Below, one piece after another: positions 18,259-27,562 of a DNA stretch of 30,084 nucleotides (positions are counted from its first letter, which is position 1; each line of letters opens with the position of its first letter). The DNA comes from Chara braunii (taxonomy: Eukaryota; Streptophyta; Charophyceae; Charales; Characeae): contig BFEA01000047.1 of NCBI GenBank assembly GCA_003427395.1, positions 400,422 through 430,505 on the forward strand, written 5' to 3'. The translations under genes were made by a program, and so were the position numbers. Under the pieces are notes generated by a model that worked only from the letters and a program-made list of their open reading frames with translations, was not told where the DNA came from and searched no databases.

Positions 18259-19798
18259 AAAAGAGAACGATTAAGAGGTTTAACCTACCGATAATAGACA
18301 TCTTCCCTTTCAAGGGGGATAGGGTGACTCATTGGTTGAAACTGCTTGAGCAAATCTTCAACCAGTTGACACCAGCCGAGAAGTTTGCCCAATTGTTAGA
18401 GTATGTATGGTGGGAATGCACCTTTGACGTAGAAGAGGTAGTGAGAAAGTCCAACAATGATTGGGCTGAGTTTAAAAGGGGCATGCAGAAGACGTTTAAG
18501 CTAGGAGATGGCCTGCTCACGATTGACTATCTCTATAACATGAACAGAGATGTCTTCACCACGATCAGGGCGTTCGCCAACACGTTCGAAAAGACAGCCG
18601 AGAGGGTCCCAGGGTTGTCTGAAGAAATGCAGTGCGTCATATTCCTAGGGAAATTCTCTGGGTATGAGGCGATGGAACTAACCCGAGGGGGGGCCGCCGG
18701 AAGAAAGACAACCTGGGAAACTATAAAGAGGAACATCGCGGCGGGAGACATGGACCAAGTGTTCCATTACCAAATCAAGGTCGAACGAAAGAAAATAAAG
18801 GCAGTAGGGACGATCCAAGGAACAGATAGTGTACTTAGAGAAGTGTTGAGCAATATGGCAAATAGATAAAAGAGCTTAGGGAAAGAGTGACACCTTCGGA
18901 AGTGTTAACAGTGACACAACCATCAAGAAAGAGAAGAAAGGAAGAGGAAGATGGAGAGGAAGAGGCAGAAGATGGAGGACCAGAAAGAACGGGCAAATTG
19001 ACCAAATGTCAGAGGAATGCTAAAAATATCGCTATCGGAGGACAAGGGTCGGGAAAAGGACAAGTAACTCAACAAACGATAGTTCAGTATGGACATGAGC
19101 TGTCAACGAGCACAGCGCAATATGGTCAATGGCCCGTGGGTCCGCCTATGGGAGCATGGCCTGGGTACTTCCCGGTAGGGCCATGGCCTACGCAGGGTCC
19201 ATACCCCATGTTACCCCAGAATCAGAATTTGGGAGGAGACCAAAACACGGGACAACTTCAACTAACAGGGCAGAACCAAGCGGGATCTAGTCGCCAAGGT
19301 GGCCAAAACCAGAACAGGTCCCAAGGACAAAGGCAAGGACAATGACAAGGACGTGGAAGAGGTAGGAATGGTGGTAGAAATCAGGGACCAGGGGAACGAG
19401 GAGCAGGAAATACAGGAAGTGGGTATCAAGGTGGAAACTGGGGACAACTCTAAGGGGGTGAGAATCCGGTAGGGCAAGAATACCAGCAGGTGTATGGTCG
19501 TGGTTACGACCAAGGCTATGGAAGGGGGTTTGGTAGAGGAAATGGGTCATGGAATGGACAAGGTTTTGGCAGAGGATGGATAGACTACAGCGAGTGCATT
19601 TGTACCCACTGTGGAATCAAAGGACACACGGTAAAGCGATGCCACGTCAGGAAACTTGACGAGCGCGATGGACTCATAACATCAAACATAGATGGCGAGG
19701 TGTTTGACAGGACAGGAAGGCCGATCGATCCTGAGATTCCAGGAGGCACTAGAGAAGAGGCCCTTCGCATAGCCGCGCTAGGTCCCAACGCCCCATGA
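18195..19798 (+). pseudogene. gag: gag (capsid-nucleocapsid), broken
   Basis: The structural protein that would form the particle. ATG at 18195. Residues about 36-165 match the retrotransposon Gag pattern: F-P-F-K-G, W-L-K-L-L-E, W-A-E-F-K-R-G-M, then L-T-I-D-Y-L, FEKTAERVPGLSEE and VIFLGKF. After codon 224 a one-base shift near 18863 moves to the next frame, which continues (RERVTPSEV) through a basic/acidic patch, a Gln/Gly/Pro-rich stretch and an RGG-like GRG region. It ends in one CCHC knuckle, C-THC-GIKG-H-TVKR-C (19601-19642), the nucleocapsid RNA-binding motif. In-frame stops are at 19343 (TGA) and 19451 (TAA). The stop at 19796-19798 overlaps the next frame's ATG. Confidence 0.88.
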
Positions 19799-20421
19799 AT
19801 GTTCAAAAGTGGCAAGAAAAGGAAAGACCAGTTATAAGGGTGGAAGATGTAACTGAACTAGAAGAAAAACTGAGCAGGATGGGGATCGAAGGAAGCAAGG
19901 AAGACGTACCCCTTGTGGAAGAAGAAGCAGAAGAGGATGACATTAGGATTAACGTCAGGGACACGTTTGATAGGTTTGAGGATCTAGTGAATAAGATGCA
20001 AAGGCTGCATTTGAGGCTTCAAGGGACATGTGAAGAAGCGGGGAAAGAAGGGGCAGGGTGCCAGAAAGTATTTACCATGGGACGTGGAGGATTGGGAGAT
20101 GGGCCAAATGAACCCAACCCAAAAATGTTGAGGGCCAACATGGCCGCAAAGAACAGTGGGGGTCAAAGAAGCGTAAGAGGAACAATTTTGTTCGCTACAA
20201 GAAGACCCGCAGGAGGGAATCCTCAAAAGGAACAAGCTCAGGCTTCCCAGCCAGCAGAGGAAGAACCGCCTATCATGGTAGAGGGTGATGAAGACGAGGA
20301 TGAAAAGATTAGGGAGGAAGAAGAGAGGCAGGCGGAAATCAGGGCTAAGAGAAGGAAATGTGAAGTTAAAGAAGGAAGGTCCAAAAAGAACTAAGCACCA
20401 GGCAAAAAGAGAAAGTACCAG
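19795..20421 (+). pseudogene. Acidic linker between Gag and protease
   Basis: Starts at an ATGA overlap with the end of gag and runs about 200 codons to a TAA (20392), beyond which the same frame goes straight into the protease region. It is rich in Glu, Asp and Lys, with a probable helix at about residues 18-80 and a charged Lys/Arg-rich C-terminus. No enzyme motif. It probably was part of a Gag-Pol polyprotein; the frame change from gag could be a programmed shift or an indel. Confidence 0.6.
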
Positions 20422-21414
20422 ACGTTGATCGAAGAAGGGGTAGACCTGGAAGGTCTGGTAAATAAGCTACTAGAAGGTCACAACGAATTGCTAAATCCGA
20501 AAGAAATTATAGTTTCGGCTCCTAAGTTAAGAGAAATGGTGAAGGCAAGATTATCACACCGTAGAGTGACCTTGGTCCGGATGGGGGACCTGATTCCCAA
20601 AGAGGCTAACTGGAGCATGGCAGGAAGCAAAATGGACTGGAAGTTCGTGGGAACAGGGTCCATTGATGTTATGATAAAGGGGAAGATGTGTCTTAGGATG
20701 GTCGACACCGGGGCAGAAATGAACATTATAAACGGAGAAACGACAGTAAAACTAGGACTGGAGGTAGATGAAAACGACTGCGGGTTTCTCAATGGAGCCA
20801 GCGGCAAGACCGGGTACACGGGAGTTGCGTTGAATGTGGTGATCGAGATAGGAAGAGTCAAAATACGTACGTTTTTCTACGCCATGCCCAACTTGGACCT
20901 TCCAATATTACTGGGAAGGTCGTTCCTGTGCAGATCTGAGTCGCTCATCATGAACAAGCACGACGGCACCATGTTCGTCATCCTGTGCGATCCTGCCTGT
21001 GGGAACTTCGAGGTGATCACCTGTAGGAATACCGACCCACACAGCTCGAAGAACAGACTCAATGTCGGATCCTACACATTCGAGGAGTCTGAGAATAGGC
21101 GGAGATAACTGAAATGGGAAGACGGAGAGGAAGAGTCGGACGATGAGGAAACTAAAGGGCTTGTACTGAGCCTAACTAACATCAGTGACGCAGTGGAACT
21201 GGTATCGGCTTATAGGATGGCTGATCCGGGCGTAGTCAGGGCACTCGCAGAAAGGATCCAAGACGATCTAGAAGGGGGGAGGGTCGATCTCGTTTACCGA
21301 CCACCTCCTTCTTCACAGATAATAGTGCCACATGCGCCAAATGCTCAAGCTGCCGGTCAACATTTTTTAGGGGTGGGCTTAAGCAGGGCTCCAAAAGGAG
21401 GTACAAGATGGTAG
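20422..21414 (+). pseudogene. pro: Retroviral-type aspartic protease and C-terminal extension, broken
   Basis: Cleaves the Gag-Pol polyprotein in intact elements. The catalytic motif M-V-D-T-G-A-E-M-N (Asp at 20704) and the later flap-partner motif L-P-I-L-L-G-R (about 20902-20922) are spaced about 66 residues apart, normal for this family. The frame stays open from the linker stop to a TAA at 21106, then continues in the same frame through a segment with VRALAERIQDDLEGGRVDLVY to a TAG at 21412. Polymerase coding resumes in the next frame. The enzyme motifs themselves are intact. Confidence 0.85.
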
Positions 21415-22946
21415 ATAAGAAGAGTCACCCTGTGCCAGTTCTAGTGAGTCAAGAAGAAGGGGTGTATTATGATCAGGAAAGAGAATTGATACAGCGAATG
21501 AGGGAAGGTATCCAGAATGTGCCTTGTCATATCAACGATGAGACTGAGAAAAAACTGATAATAGGGGAACCTGAGTTTCTGACAAGGCAAGAGGAGGACT
21601 TGGTGAAAGAACTGATACGTGAGAAACATGGGGCATATGTCTTCAACGATGATCAACGTGGGAGGCTGGATGTGGACAAGATCGAAATGATCCCCATTCA
21701 TACGGTGCCTCATGAACCATGGAATGTCCGAGGAGCTAAGTACCCCAACCCCGAGGATCGCAGATGGGTGGTAGAGTACCTAGATGAAAAAATCCGTACG
21801 GATGTTGCGGGATATTCCAGTGGACCGTACGCGTCTCTATGGTTTTGCTTTGTAAAGCCAAATGGAGTTTTCAGATGGGTGCAAGACCTCGAACGACTGA
21901 ACGCGGTAACTGTAAGGGATGCAGGAGGTTTGCCCAACGCTGACAAGTTATCAGAAGCTTGTGCAGGAAGGTCGATTGTGTCCCTCATCGACCTCTGCTC
22001 CGGATATGATCAGTTTCCAGTCTATTGGGCAGATTGTCCCATCACGGAGATGCACACGCTAAGGGGATTAGTTCATATGACTGTTGCGCTACAAGGATGG
22101 ACCAATGCTGTGGCCATGATGCACCGGAGTATGATCAGGGTTATGCAGCCGATCAGCCTTCAGATCACCGAGCCATACATAGATGATCTTGAAGTTAAGG
22201 GGCCGATTGAGAAGGATGAGTCCAAAGTGGCTCCAGGGGTGAGAAGGTTTGTATGGGAACATGTTCAAGGGTTAAGAGAAGTTTTATCTCTTCTAGAAGA
22301 GTACAACCTCATCGCCAGTGGAGTGAAGTCGAGACATTGCGTAAAGGAGGTAACCATTCTAGGATACATTTGCAACGAGCATGGTCGGCGCCCTGATAAG
22401 AAGAAGACCAATAAAATCCTGGAATGACTCACTCCTTTCAAAAATGTGGGTAAAGTCCGAAGTTTCCTTGGTACCTGTTTGTTCTAGAGGAGATTCATAG
22501 AAAGATTTGCTAGCGAAACAGAGCACCTAAGAAAATTGGTACGAAAGGATCAAGAATGGGAATGGGGAAACCATCAAGAAGAAGTGGAAGAATTGAAGAA
22601 GGAATTCAGAGAAGGAGGTCTGGTACTAGGGGTACCAGACTTTGATGCGACTATGGAGAGACCCTTCATAGTTGAAACTGACGCTGGGCCAACCGCCCTG
22701 GGAGACGTCTTGATTCAGGCAGACAGTGAAGGAAAGGAGAGACCGCTGAGGTTTGAAAGCAGGACACTCAACTCGACAGAAAGGAACTACTCGCAATTTA
22801 AAAGAGAAGCCTTGACGGTTCTGCATTGCCTAAGAATCTTTAGGCATTACCTCTTTGGGAGGGGGTTTGTACTCAGGATCGATCGAACGACGCTTGTATA
22901 CTCGCTCAAGAACTTATCGCCCTCAGATCCGACCATAGCCAGATAA
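21408..22946 (+). pseudogene. pol: pol: reverse transcriptase and RNase H, with in-frame stops
   Basis: Copies element RNA to DNA and degrades the RNA strand. RT: W-F-C-F-V-K-P-N-G (about residues 145-153), catalytic Asp in SLIDLCSGYDQF (residue 195), LQGWTNAVAMM, active site Y-I-D-D (257-260, 22176-22187), and the thumb-side FVWEHVQGLREVLSLLEEYN. RNase H-like part: FIVETDAG (22668-22691), L-N-S-T-E-R-N-Y-S, FRHYLFGR and LRIDRTTL. It lies in one frame throughout. Stops are at 22425 (TGA), 22485 (TAG) and 22944 (TAA). All three stand where the family has Trp (before the post-thumb Pro, before R-R-F-I, and in R-W-L-T-Y), so each fits G-to-A change. The YIDD core is intact. Confidence 0.92.
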
Positions 22947-23420
22947 CTCACCTATATTTGGATGTTCGACTTCCAGTTAGAACGGATCCCTGAGAAGAAG
23001 AACAGGGCGGACGACATGAGCACAATCGAGTGGGAAAATTAAGGAGAATCTAATGAAGAAACATCTCCGGTAGACGGGCTTTTGGAGGAAGGGGAAAACA
23101 TGAGAACTCATGTGAACTGTTGGTTCATGTTTGTCGAAAATAAGGAGATGAGGAGAGGAAATCCAATGTGGCATCCACCGCCCGAATTTATGAGAGAGCC
23201 TTCGCTGATACTCACACCATTAGAGGAAGAGGACTCTTGGGGCGAGAGAAATACGGAGTGGATGATGGAGTTGGCTCTGGCAGAGAACTATAGGATAATG
23301 GATGAGCAGCGAACGATCGAAGCAGGAGTCCAACAGGCAGATGAGCAGGTAGCCATGATAGGAAGAATGTACTACCTGACCAATTCGTTGTTACAAGTTT
23401 AAGCAAATGATGAGAGAGGA
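22947..23420 (+). pseudogene. pol: pol: spacer between RNase H and integrase
   Basis: The same frame continues with LTYIWMFDFQLERIPEKKNR, the normal end of an RNase H domain (the N-R-A-D box). It then runs through about 120 residues rich in Glu and Met with no known motif, and short acidic sequence. Stops are at 23040 (TAA) and 23400 (TAA). Counting to the integrase zinc finger, the spacer is over 200 residues, longer than I would expect for this family. Confidence 0.7.
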
Positions 23421-24746
23421 ATGGTAAAGGTTCATGAGATAATTATTGGGAATGATTATGAGTTTGATGAAGAGAAGGAAGGGGAGTTCGAACAAGAGGA
23501 GATCTCAGAAGAATTTAGGGAGGAGGAGTATGATGGATTCTATTTAGAAATGGGGTTGCTCCTCTCAGGAGATAAAAGAGAGAGAGAAGTGAGCGAAAAG
23601 ACTCTCAGGATGAGAGACCACTATGTGGTAAGAGGTGGCCATTTGTTCATCAGGGACAAGAGGGGGCTGCCGCGACGTGTCGTATGTGGGAGGAATCGTC
23701 AGATTGACGTAGTAGCTGCATTGCATGATGGGATAGTTGAAGGACATCGGAGTTTCGCGGCTACTTATAAAAAGACTATGGAACTCTACTACTGGGAAGG
23801 AATGTTTAAAATGACACGAAAGTACTGTGAATCGTGTGTGCCCTGTCAAATACGATCGCCTATCAGGTACAAGGAACCTCTGCATCCTAGATATATCAAG
23901 GAAGTAGGGGCGGTTGTTCACCTGGATCTACTGGCTATGCCACTAGGCCTTGGAGGGTATAACTATATATTTGACGCAAGGGACAACCTTACCGGATTCG
24001 TTGATGGCAGAGCGATCAGGAACAAGACCGGGACAACGTTCGCGGATTGCATTAAAGAGTATTATCTCAGATATCCGTTCAAGGAATTGGGAGTTATAGG
24101 TAACTGTACGACTCGGGCTCATTCACAGGCTAATGCACCGGTCGAGAGAGGCCATAGCACAATTACTAACTTACTTGCTAAATGGACCAGTGGGAAGCCT
24201 AACCTCTGGCCAAAGTTCCTAAAAACATTGTTTTTAGTGGAGAACATCACTTTAAAAAGGACGACTGGGTATGCGCCTGCGACACTTTGGTATGGGCGTC
24301 ACGCCACATTTCCTATTGAAAGCTTCCTGAAAACTTGGCGCAGACAGAACCTGGAGAACAACTTGACTTTGGAGGAACTGCTAGATCTAAGGGCAAGGCA
24401 GATCAGCGTCACTGAAGAAAGGGTGCAGAAAGCGGCCATGAACGTTGCAGACAGCAGGGGAAAGGATAAAGAAAAGTGGGACAAGCTACCTAGAGTAAGA
24501 CTCGAACCTCTACAAGTTGGCGAGATAGTAGTACTCTACGATTCCTCTCTGGAAATGCAGTGGTCGGGAAAATTGGACAAACGGTGGCTAGGACCATTCA
24601 AAGTCAGGAAGCAGGGACTTCATGGGGCATATGAGCTAGAAGAGATGAATGAGACTCCAAGGAAGGACTGGGTCTCATGATCTAGATTGAAGAAGTTCCG
24701 AGTCAGAGAAGAGGTAAGCTCAGCTACGATACGAAAGCTTGGATAG
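23421..24746 (+). pseudogene. pol: pol: integrase, catalytic core damaged
   Basis: Would insert the cDNA into the genome. In numbering from 23421: the zinc-binding H-H-C-C is H102, H109, C136 and C139. The first catalytic Asp is D169 (V-V-H-L-D-L-L) and the catalytic Glu is E242 (N-A-P-V-E-R-G-H). The stretch that should hold the second Asp (T-D-N-G-type motif) is absent: Y-P-F-K runs straight into E-L-G-V-I-G-N (near 24080-24086), an in-frame loss of roughly 20-30 codons. The C-terminal WLGPFKV (389-395) resembles the GPY/F module. A TGA at 24678 is followed in frame by SRLKKFRVREEV to the TAG at 24744, likely the original end. No chromodomain is seen. Confidence 0.9.
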
Positions 24747-24958
24747 ATTGGGAAGGTATTTAGGCATGCATATATGTATCAGTTTCTATACAAGTATGTA
24801 CCCAATTGCCCAAGATTATGCTCATACATATATGGATACATACATGCACATATATATATATATATGTGTGTGTATGTGTACATACATGGATGCAAAGAGG
24901 TATAAGTGGGGATATGTGTGTGTATATACGCTCATGTATGTATATATGTATATATATC
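24747..24958. other. AT-rich junction with TA tracts, no gene
   Basis: Pol ends and within about 100 bases the sequence becomes TA/TG-rich (TA runs at 24850-24865 and near 24945). No polypurine tract or LTR matching 15129-15658 was found, so the element is 3'-truncated here or its 3' LTR lies elsewhere. Confidence 0.6.
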
Positions 24959-25029
24959 GTCACAAACAGAACTGCCCGGTAAACCGTAGGCAGAGAGAGA
25001 GAAGAGGACAACAAACGAGGAGCTGTGAC
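24959..25029. repeat. 71 bp direct repeat, left copy
   Basis: Starts GTCACA and ends TGTGAC (6 bp inverted ends). Inside, CTGCC...GGCAG encloses CGG...CCG, a second stem. Flanked on both sides by TA-rich DNA. The copy at 27492-27562 differs at three positions by eye. Confidence 0.9.
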
Positions 25030-25070
25030 AATATATATATATATATATATGATATATATATATATGTATA
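25030..25070. repeat. TA microsatellite
   Basis: TA run with one GA interruption directly after the 71 bp repeat. Confidence 0.95.
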
Positions 25071-25093
25071 TGTGCGTGTATGTAAGTACCTGA

Positions 25094-26812
25094 CCTACCT
25101 TGAGAAAGGGCGGGCAGATGAGGGATCAGAGAGTCTCAAGGAGCCTGGAAGAGTTGCCCATTTACAGGGCTGGAGACAACCTGCGAATATTTTTGCGAGA
25201 CCTTGAAGAGTACGCATTCAGGAGAGAATGGGGTGACAAAGAGAAAATTGCAGTGGGGCAGGAATGTACAAGAGGAGAATTGAAGGAGTGGTGGCAGGAT
25301 GCATAAGGTGGAAAGTATGCAAGGAGATGTTATGGAAGGACATGGGGGCCTTCCCAAGGGACGATGTGGAGGATGATTTAAGGTTTGATGGAACCAATCT
25401 GGAGGACTTTATCGAGAGCTTGCAGCTGACCGCAGAGAGAGGCGAGTGGCACAAGGAGGAAAAGAAGAAACAATTAATCGCAAGATCAGAAGAGAGTGAA
25501 AAAGAGGAAGTAAAAGGAATTGTGGAAGGGAGTCGAACCTGGAAGAGAATAACAGCAGAATTATGAATGACCCACACCCAGACCAGACAGGATCAGACAA
25601 AAAAGGAAAGGCTGCAAGAGAAGGGGCTATGGATTGAAAGAGAGGTTGTTGGGCTACAGGGGAAAGAAACAGAGAATGAAAAAGAGGATAATGTGCCTCT
25701 GAAAAGATTGAAGGACAAGATGAGGATCTCCCCCAAAAGCAGCAGCAAGGGATCTGACCAGGCTGAAGAAGATGATCAGAAAGAGGAGGAGGAAGAGAAG
25801 CATGGGGGCAAGTGTGGTACCAAGGAAGAGGAAACTTGGAAAGAAAAGGCCAATTGAGATTGGAAGGGAAGAGGTACAAGAAAGGGGGAGTGAAAAGGAG
25901 GGAGGAGTAAAGGAGGCTGGAGAAGGAAAGAGGATCCAGGAAGGAGGCAAGGCTCCCAAGGTCAAGAGAACTGAGGAAGAGGGGTCGATTGGAGATAGAG
26001 GAAAGGAAAAGAGGAGCAAGATAAGAAAGAAAGGAGATAAGAAGGATGCCCAGGTGGAAAAGTTGATGAGAGATATGGAAGAAATGAGGAAGGAAGTGAA
26101 GGAATTGAAGAAAGAGAGGGAGGAATTGCAGAAAGAAGTGAGCCAATTGAGGGTCACCCTGAATGTGCGAAACAGAAAATTGGAGAGCGAAGTGGCCACA
26201 AGAGGAAAAATGAAAATAAAGGTGGATGGTCTGACCTCTGAGGTCAGTGTGCTAGGACTGGACCTGGACAATGAAATCTCAGAAAGAAAGAAGTTGGGAC
26301 AGGAATGGGAGAAAAGATGGGGAGAGATATTGAAAGGAATGGAGGGATTCAGATTGAGCCAACATTGGAAAGAGAAGGAAGCCACAAAGATGGTGGAAAG
26401 AAAATGGGGTTAATAGAAGGGGGTACAGACTGAGGAGAAGAGAGAAGAGTCTCCTGCACCAGGAAAGAAGGTAACTAAGAGTGTGGCTATGCCTCTGCCA
26501 GGACAGGGCAAAAGGCAGAGGGAATCTGAGTTGGGCTCACAAAAGGGAGCTGAGGTTCAGGCTGAGACTTCAATCCAACCAGACATAAAGAGAATCAAGC
26601 CTAGCATGGCTGGACAGAGGTGTTTCTTCTGCACTCATGAATAACATCTCAGGGATGAGTGTTCAATTCTGGCAATTTATATCAAGGAAGGAAAAACCAG
26701 ATATGATAGTCATAGGAGATTGGTGGCTAGTACGGGACAGATTATTCCCGAGATACCTAAGGGAGGTAGGGTAGCGCTCCACAGGATACTGGGGCTGCAG
26801 TTTGATTTCTAG
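25094..26812 (+). pseudogene. gag: Gag-only element: gag-like relic with coiled coil and CCHC knuckle
   Basis: Three frames joined by indels. First (25094-25306): L-P-I-Y-R-A-G-D-N-L, F-L-R-D-L-E-E-Y-A and ELKEWWQDA. Second (from about 25303): F-D-G-T-N-L-E-D-F-I-E-S-L-Q, then E-R-G-E-W and EEVKGIVEGSRTW. The two parts read like tandem copies of a Gag N-terminal unit. A TGA at 25564 and a charged stretch follow. The third frame (about 25775-26812) has a nuclear-signal-like PRKRKLGKKRP, a clear coiled coil (heptads at about 26050-26200), stops at 26411-26416, and a knuckle C-FFC-THE*-H-LRDE-C (about 26622-26665) with a TAA (26642) at one spacer position. No protease or polymerase follows. It lies between the 71 bp repeats. 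Confidence 0.7.
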
Positions 26813-27491
26813 ATGAGAGTAGGTAGATATGTCAGAGTAAATCATGACATGTACTGACTCGTAAAACAGTTATGAAACAGGAGAAAAAGTTAATTTAGAG
26901 CAAGGGATATGTGTTTTCTTCATTCAGTTAAACAGAGGAAAAGTATGAGACATGTTGTGTTGTTTTCTTCATTTAGATAAGGGGACTTAGCATAGGAAGT
27001 AGTATAGGAAAGGACATGAGAGGTATTTGAGAGATAGTAGAAGTGAGTGATGATCTGACTCTGTAACATACTTGTATTTATATATCTTTCAGGGGGATGA
27101 GCTGGTGAACACGACGCACTTGTCACATTGTGTGTGGGCCTTTGTCTTTGGTTGAGTCTCTTGTAACCAGAGATCTCCCTTCGTCTATCACTACTAGATT
27201 CTTGTTGAGATCTAAAGAGGTGATAGAGGAACGCGCGGACCTGTATTTCATGTGAAAGTTTGATGAGTTTTGAAGCTTCAAAAACTGGATTGATTGTACA
27301 TTTCTTGTTTGAGACGATGCTACGACATGGATAGATTCCTTTGAGTCTTATCAATTCTATTGCAGAAATTCTTTGACAATCTTTATGAAAGTGATGTTTC
27401 TTCGTGGATTTTGACAAGCAAAGAGTTTATAAAAGTTTATTTTAAAAATAATGGTTATATATATATAAAATAATGGTTTCACATATATATC
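26813..27491. other. No recognisable gene
   Basis: AT-rich sequence after the gag relic. Minus-strand frames (26920-27417, 165 codons) exist but resemble nothing known and sit in AT-rich DNA. Possibly the 3' untranslated part of the gag-only element. Confidence 0.5.
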
Positions 27492-27562
27492 GTCACAAAC
27501 AGAACTGCCCGGTAAACCGTAGGCAGAGAGAGAGAAGAGGCTAACAAACGAGGGGCTGTGAC
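27492..27562. repeat. 71 bp direct repeat, right copy
   Basis: Same ends (GTCACA/TGTGAC) and internal stem as 24959-25029, again followed by TA-rich sequence. Confidence 0.9.

Larger units (their letters stand above)
15129..24746 (+). mobile_element. Decayed Ty3/gypsy-type LTR retrotransposon with extra genes before gag
   Basis: Order on the plus strand: end of the 5' LTR, tRNA-Asp primer binding site, a charged ORF, two paralogous accessory ORFs, gag with CCHC knuckle, acidic linker, aspartic protease, RT, RNase H, integrase. RT and RNase H before integrase is the Ty3/gypsy order. The primer site is the kind used by the plant Athila/Tat branch, which also contains elements (Ogre) with an ORF before gag; that link is inference. 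There are frameshifts in both accessory genes, within gag and at the gag-linker-pol junctions, many in-frame stops and an integrase deletion, so this copy cannot transpose. The left LTR limit is hidden by the gap, and no matching 3' LTR was found. Confidence 0.9.
24959..27562 (+). mobile_element. Possible non-autonomous gag-only retroelement between 71 bp repeats
   Basis: Two 71 bp direct repeats, 2533 bases apart, enclose a single gag relic and non-coding sequence. This fits a non-autonomous class with gag and short terminal repeats (as in TR-GAG elements), but no primer binding site or TG/CA ends are visible at the repeats. The alternative is that the repeats are an independent small element inserted twice in TA tracts. 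Confidence 0.4.

Noticed and set aside
21385-21414. CCAAAAGGAGG at the protease-to-RT frame change as a programmed -1 slip site
   Set aside because: It does not fit X-XXY-YYZ in the upstream frame, and the element has many other indels, so decay explains it equally well.
25409-26385. Long Ser/Leu/Phe-rich frames on the minus strand (245 and 243 codons)
   Set aside because: Antisense shadows of the Lys/Glu-rich gag-only relic; composition is the mirror of purine-rich coding DNA.
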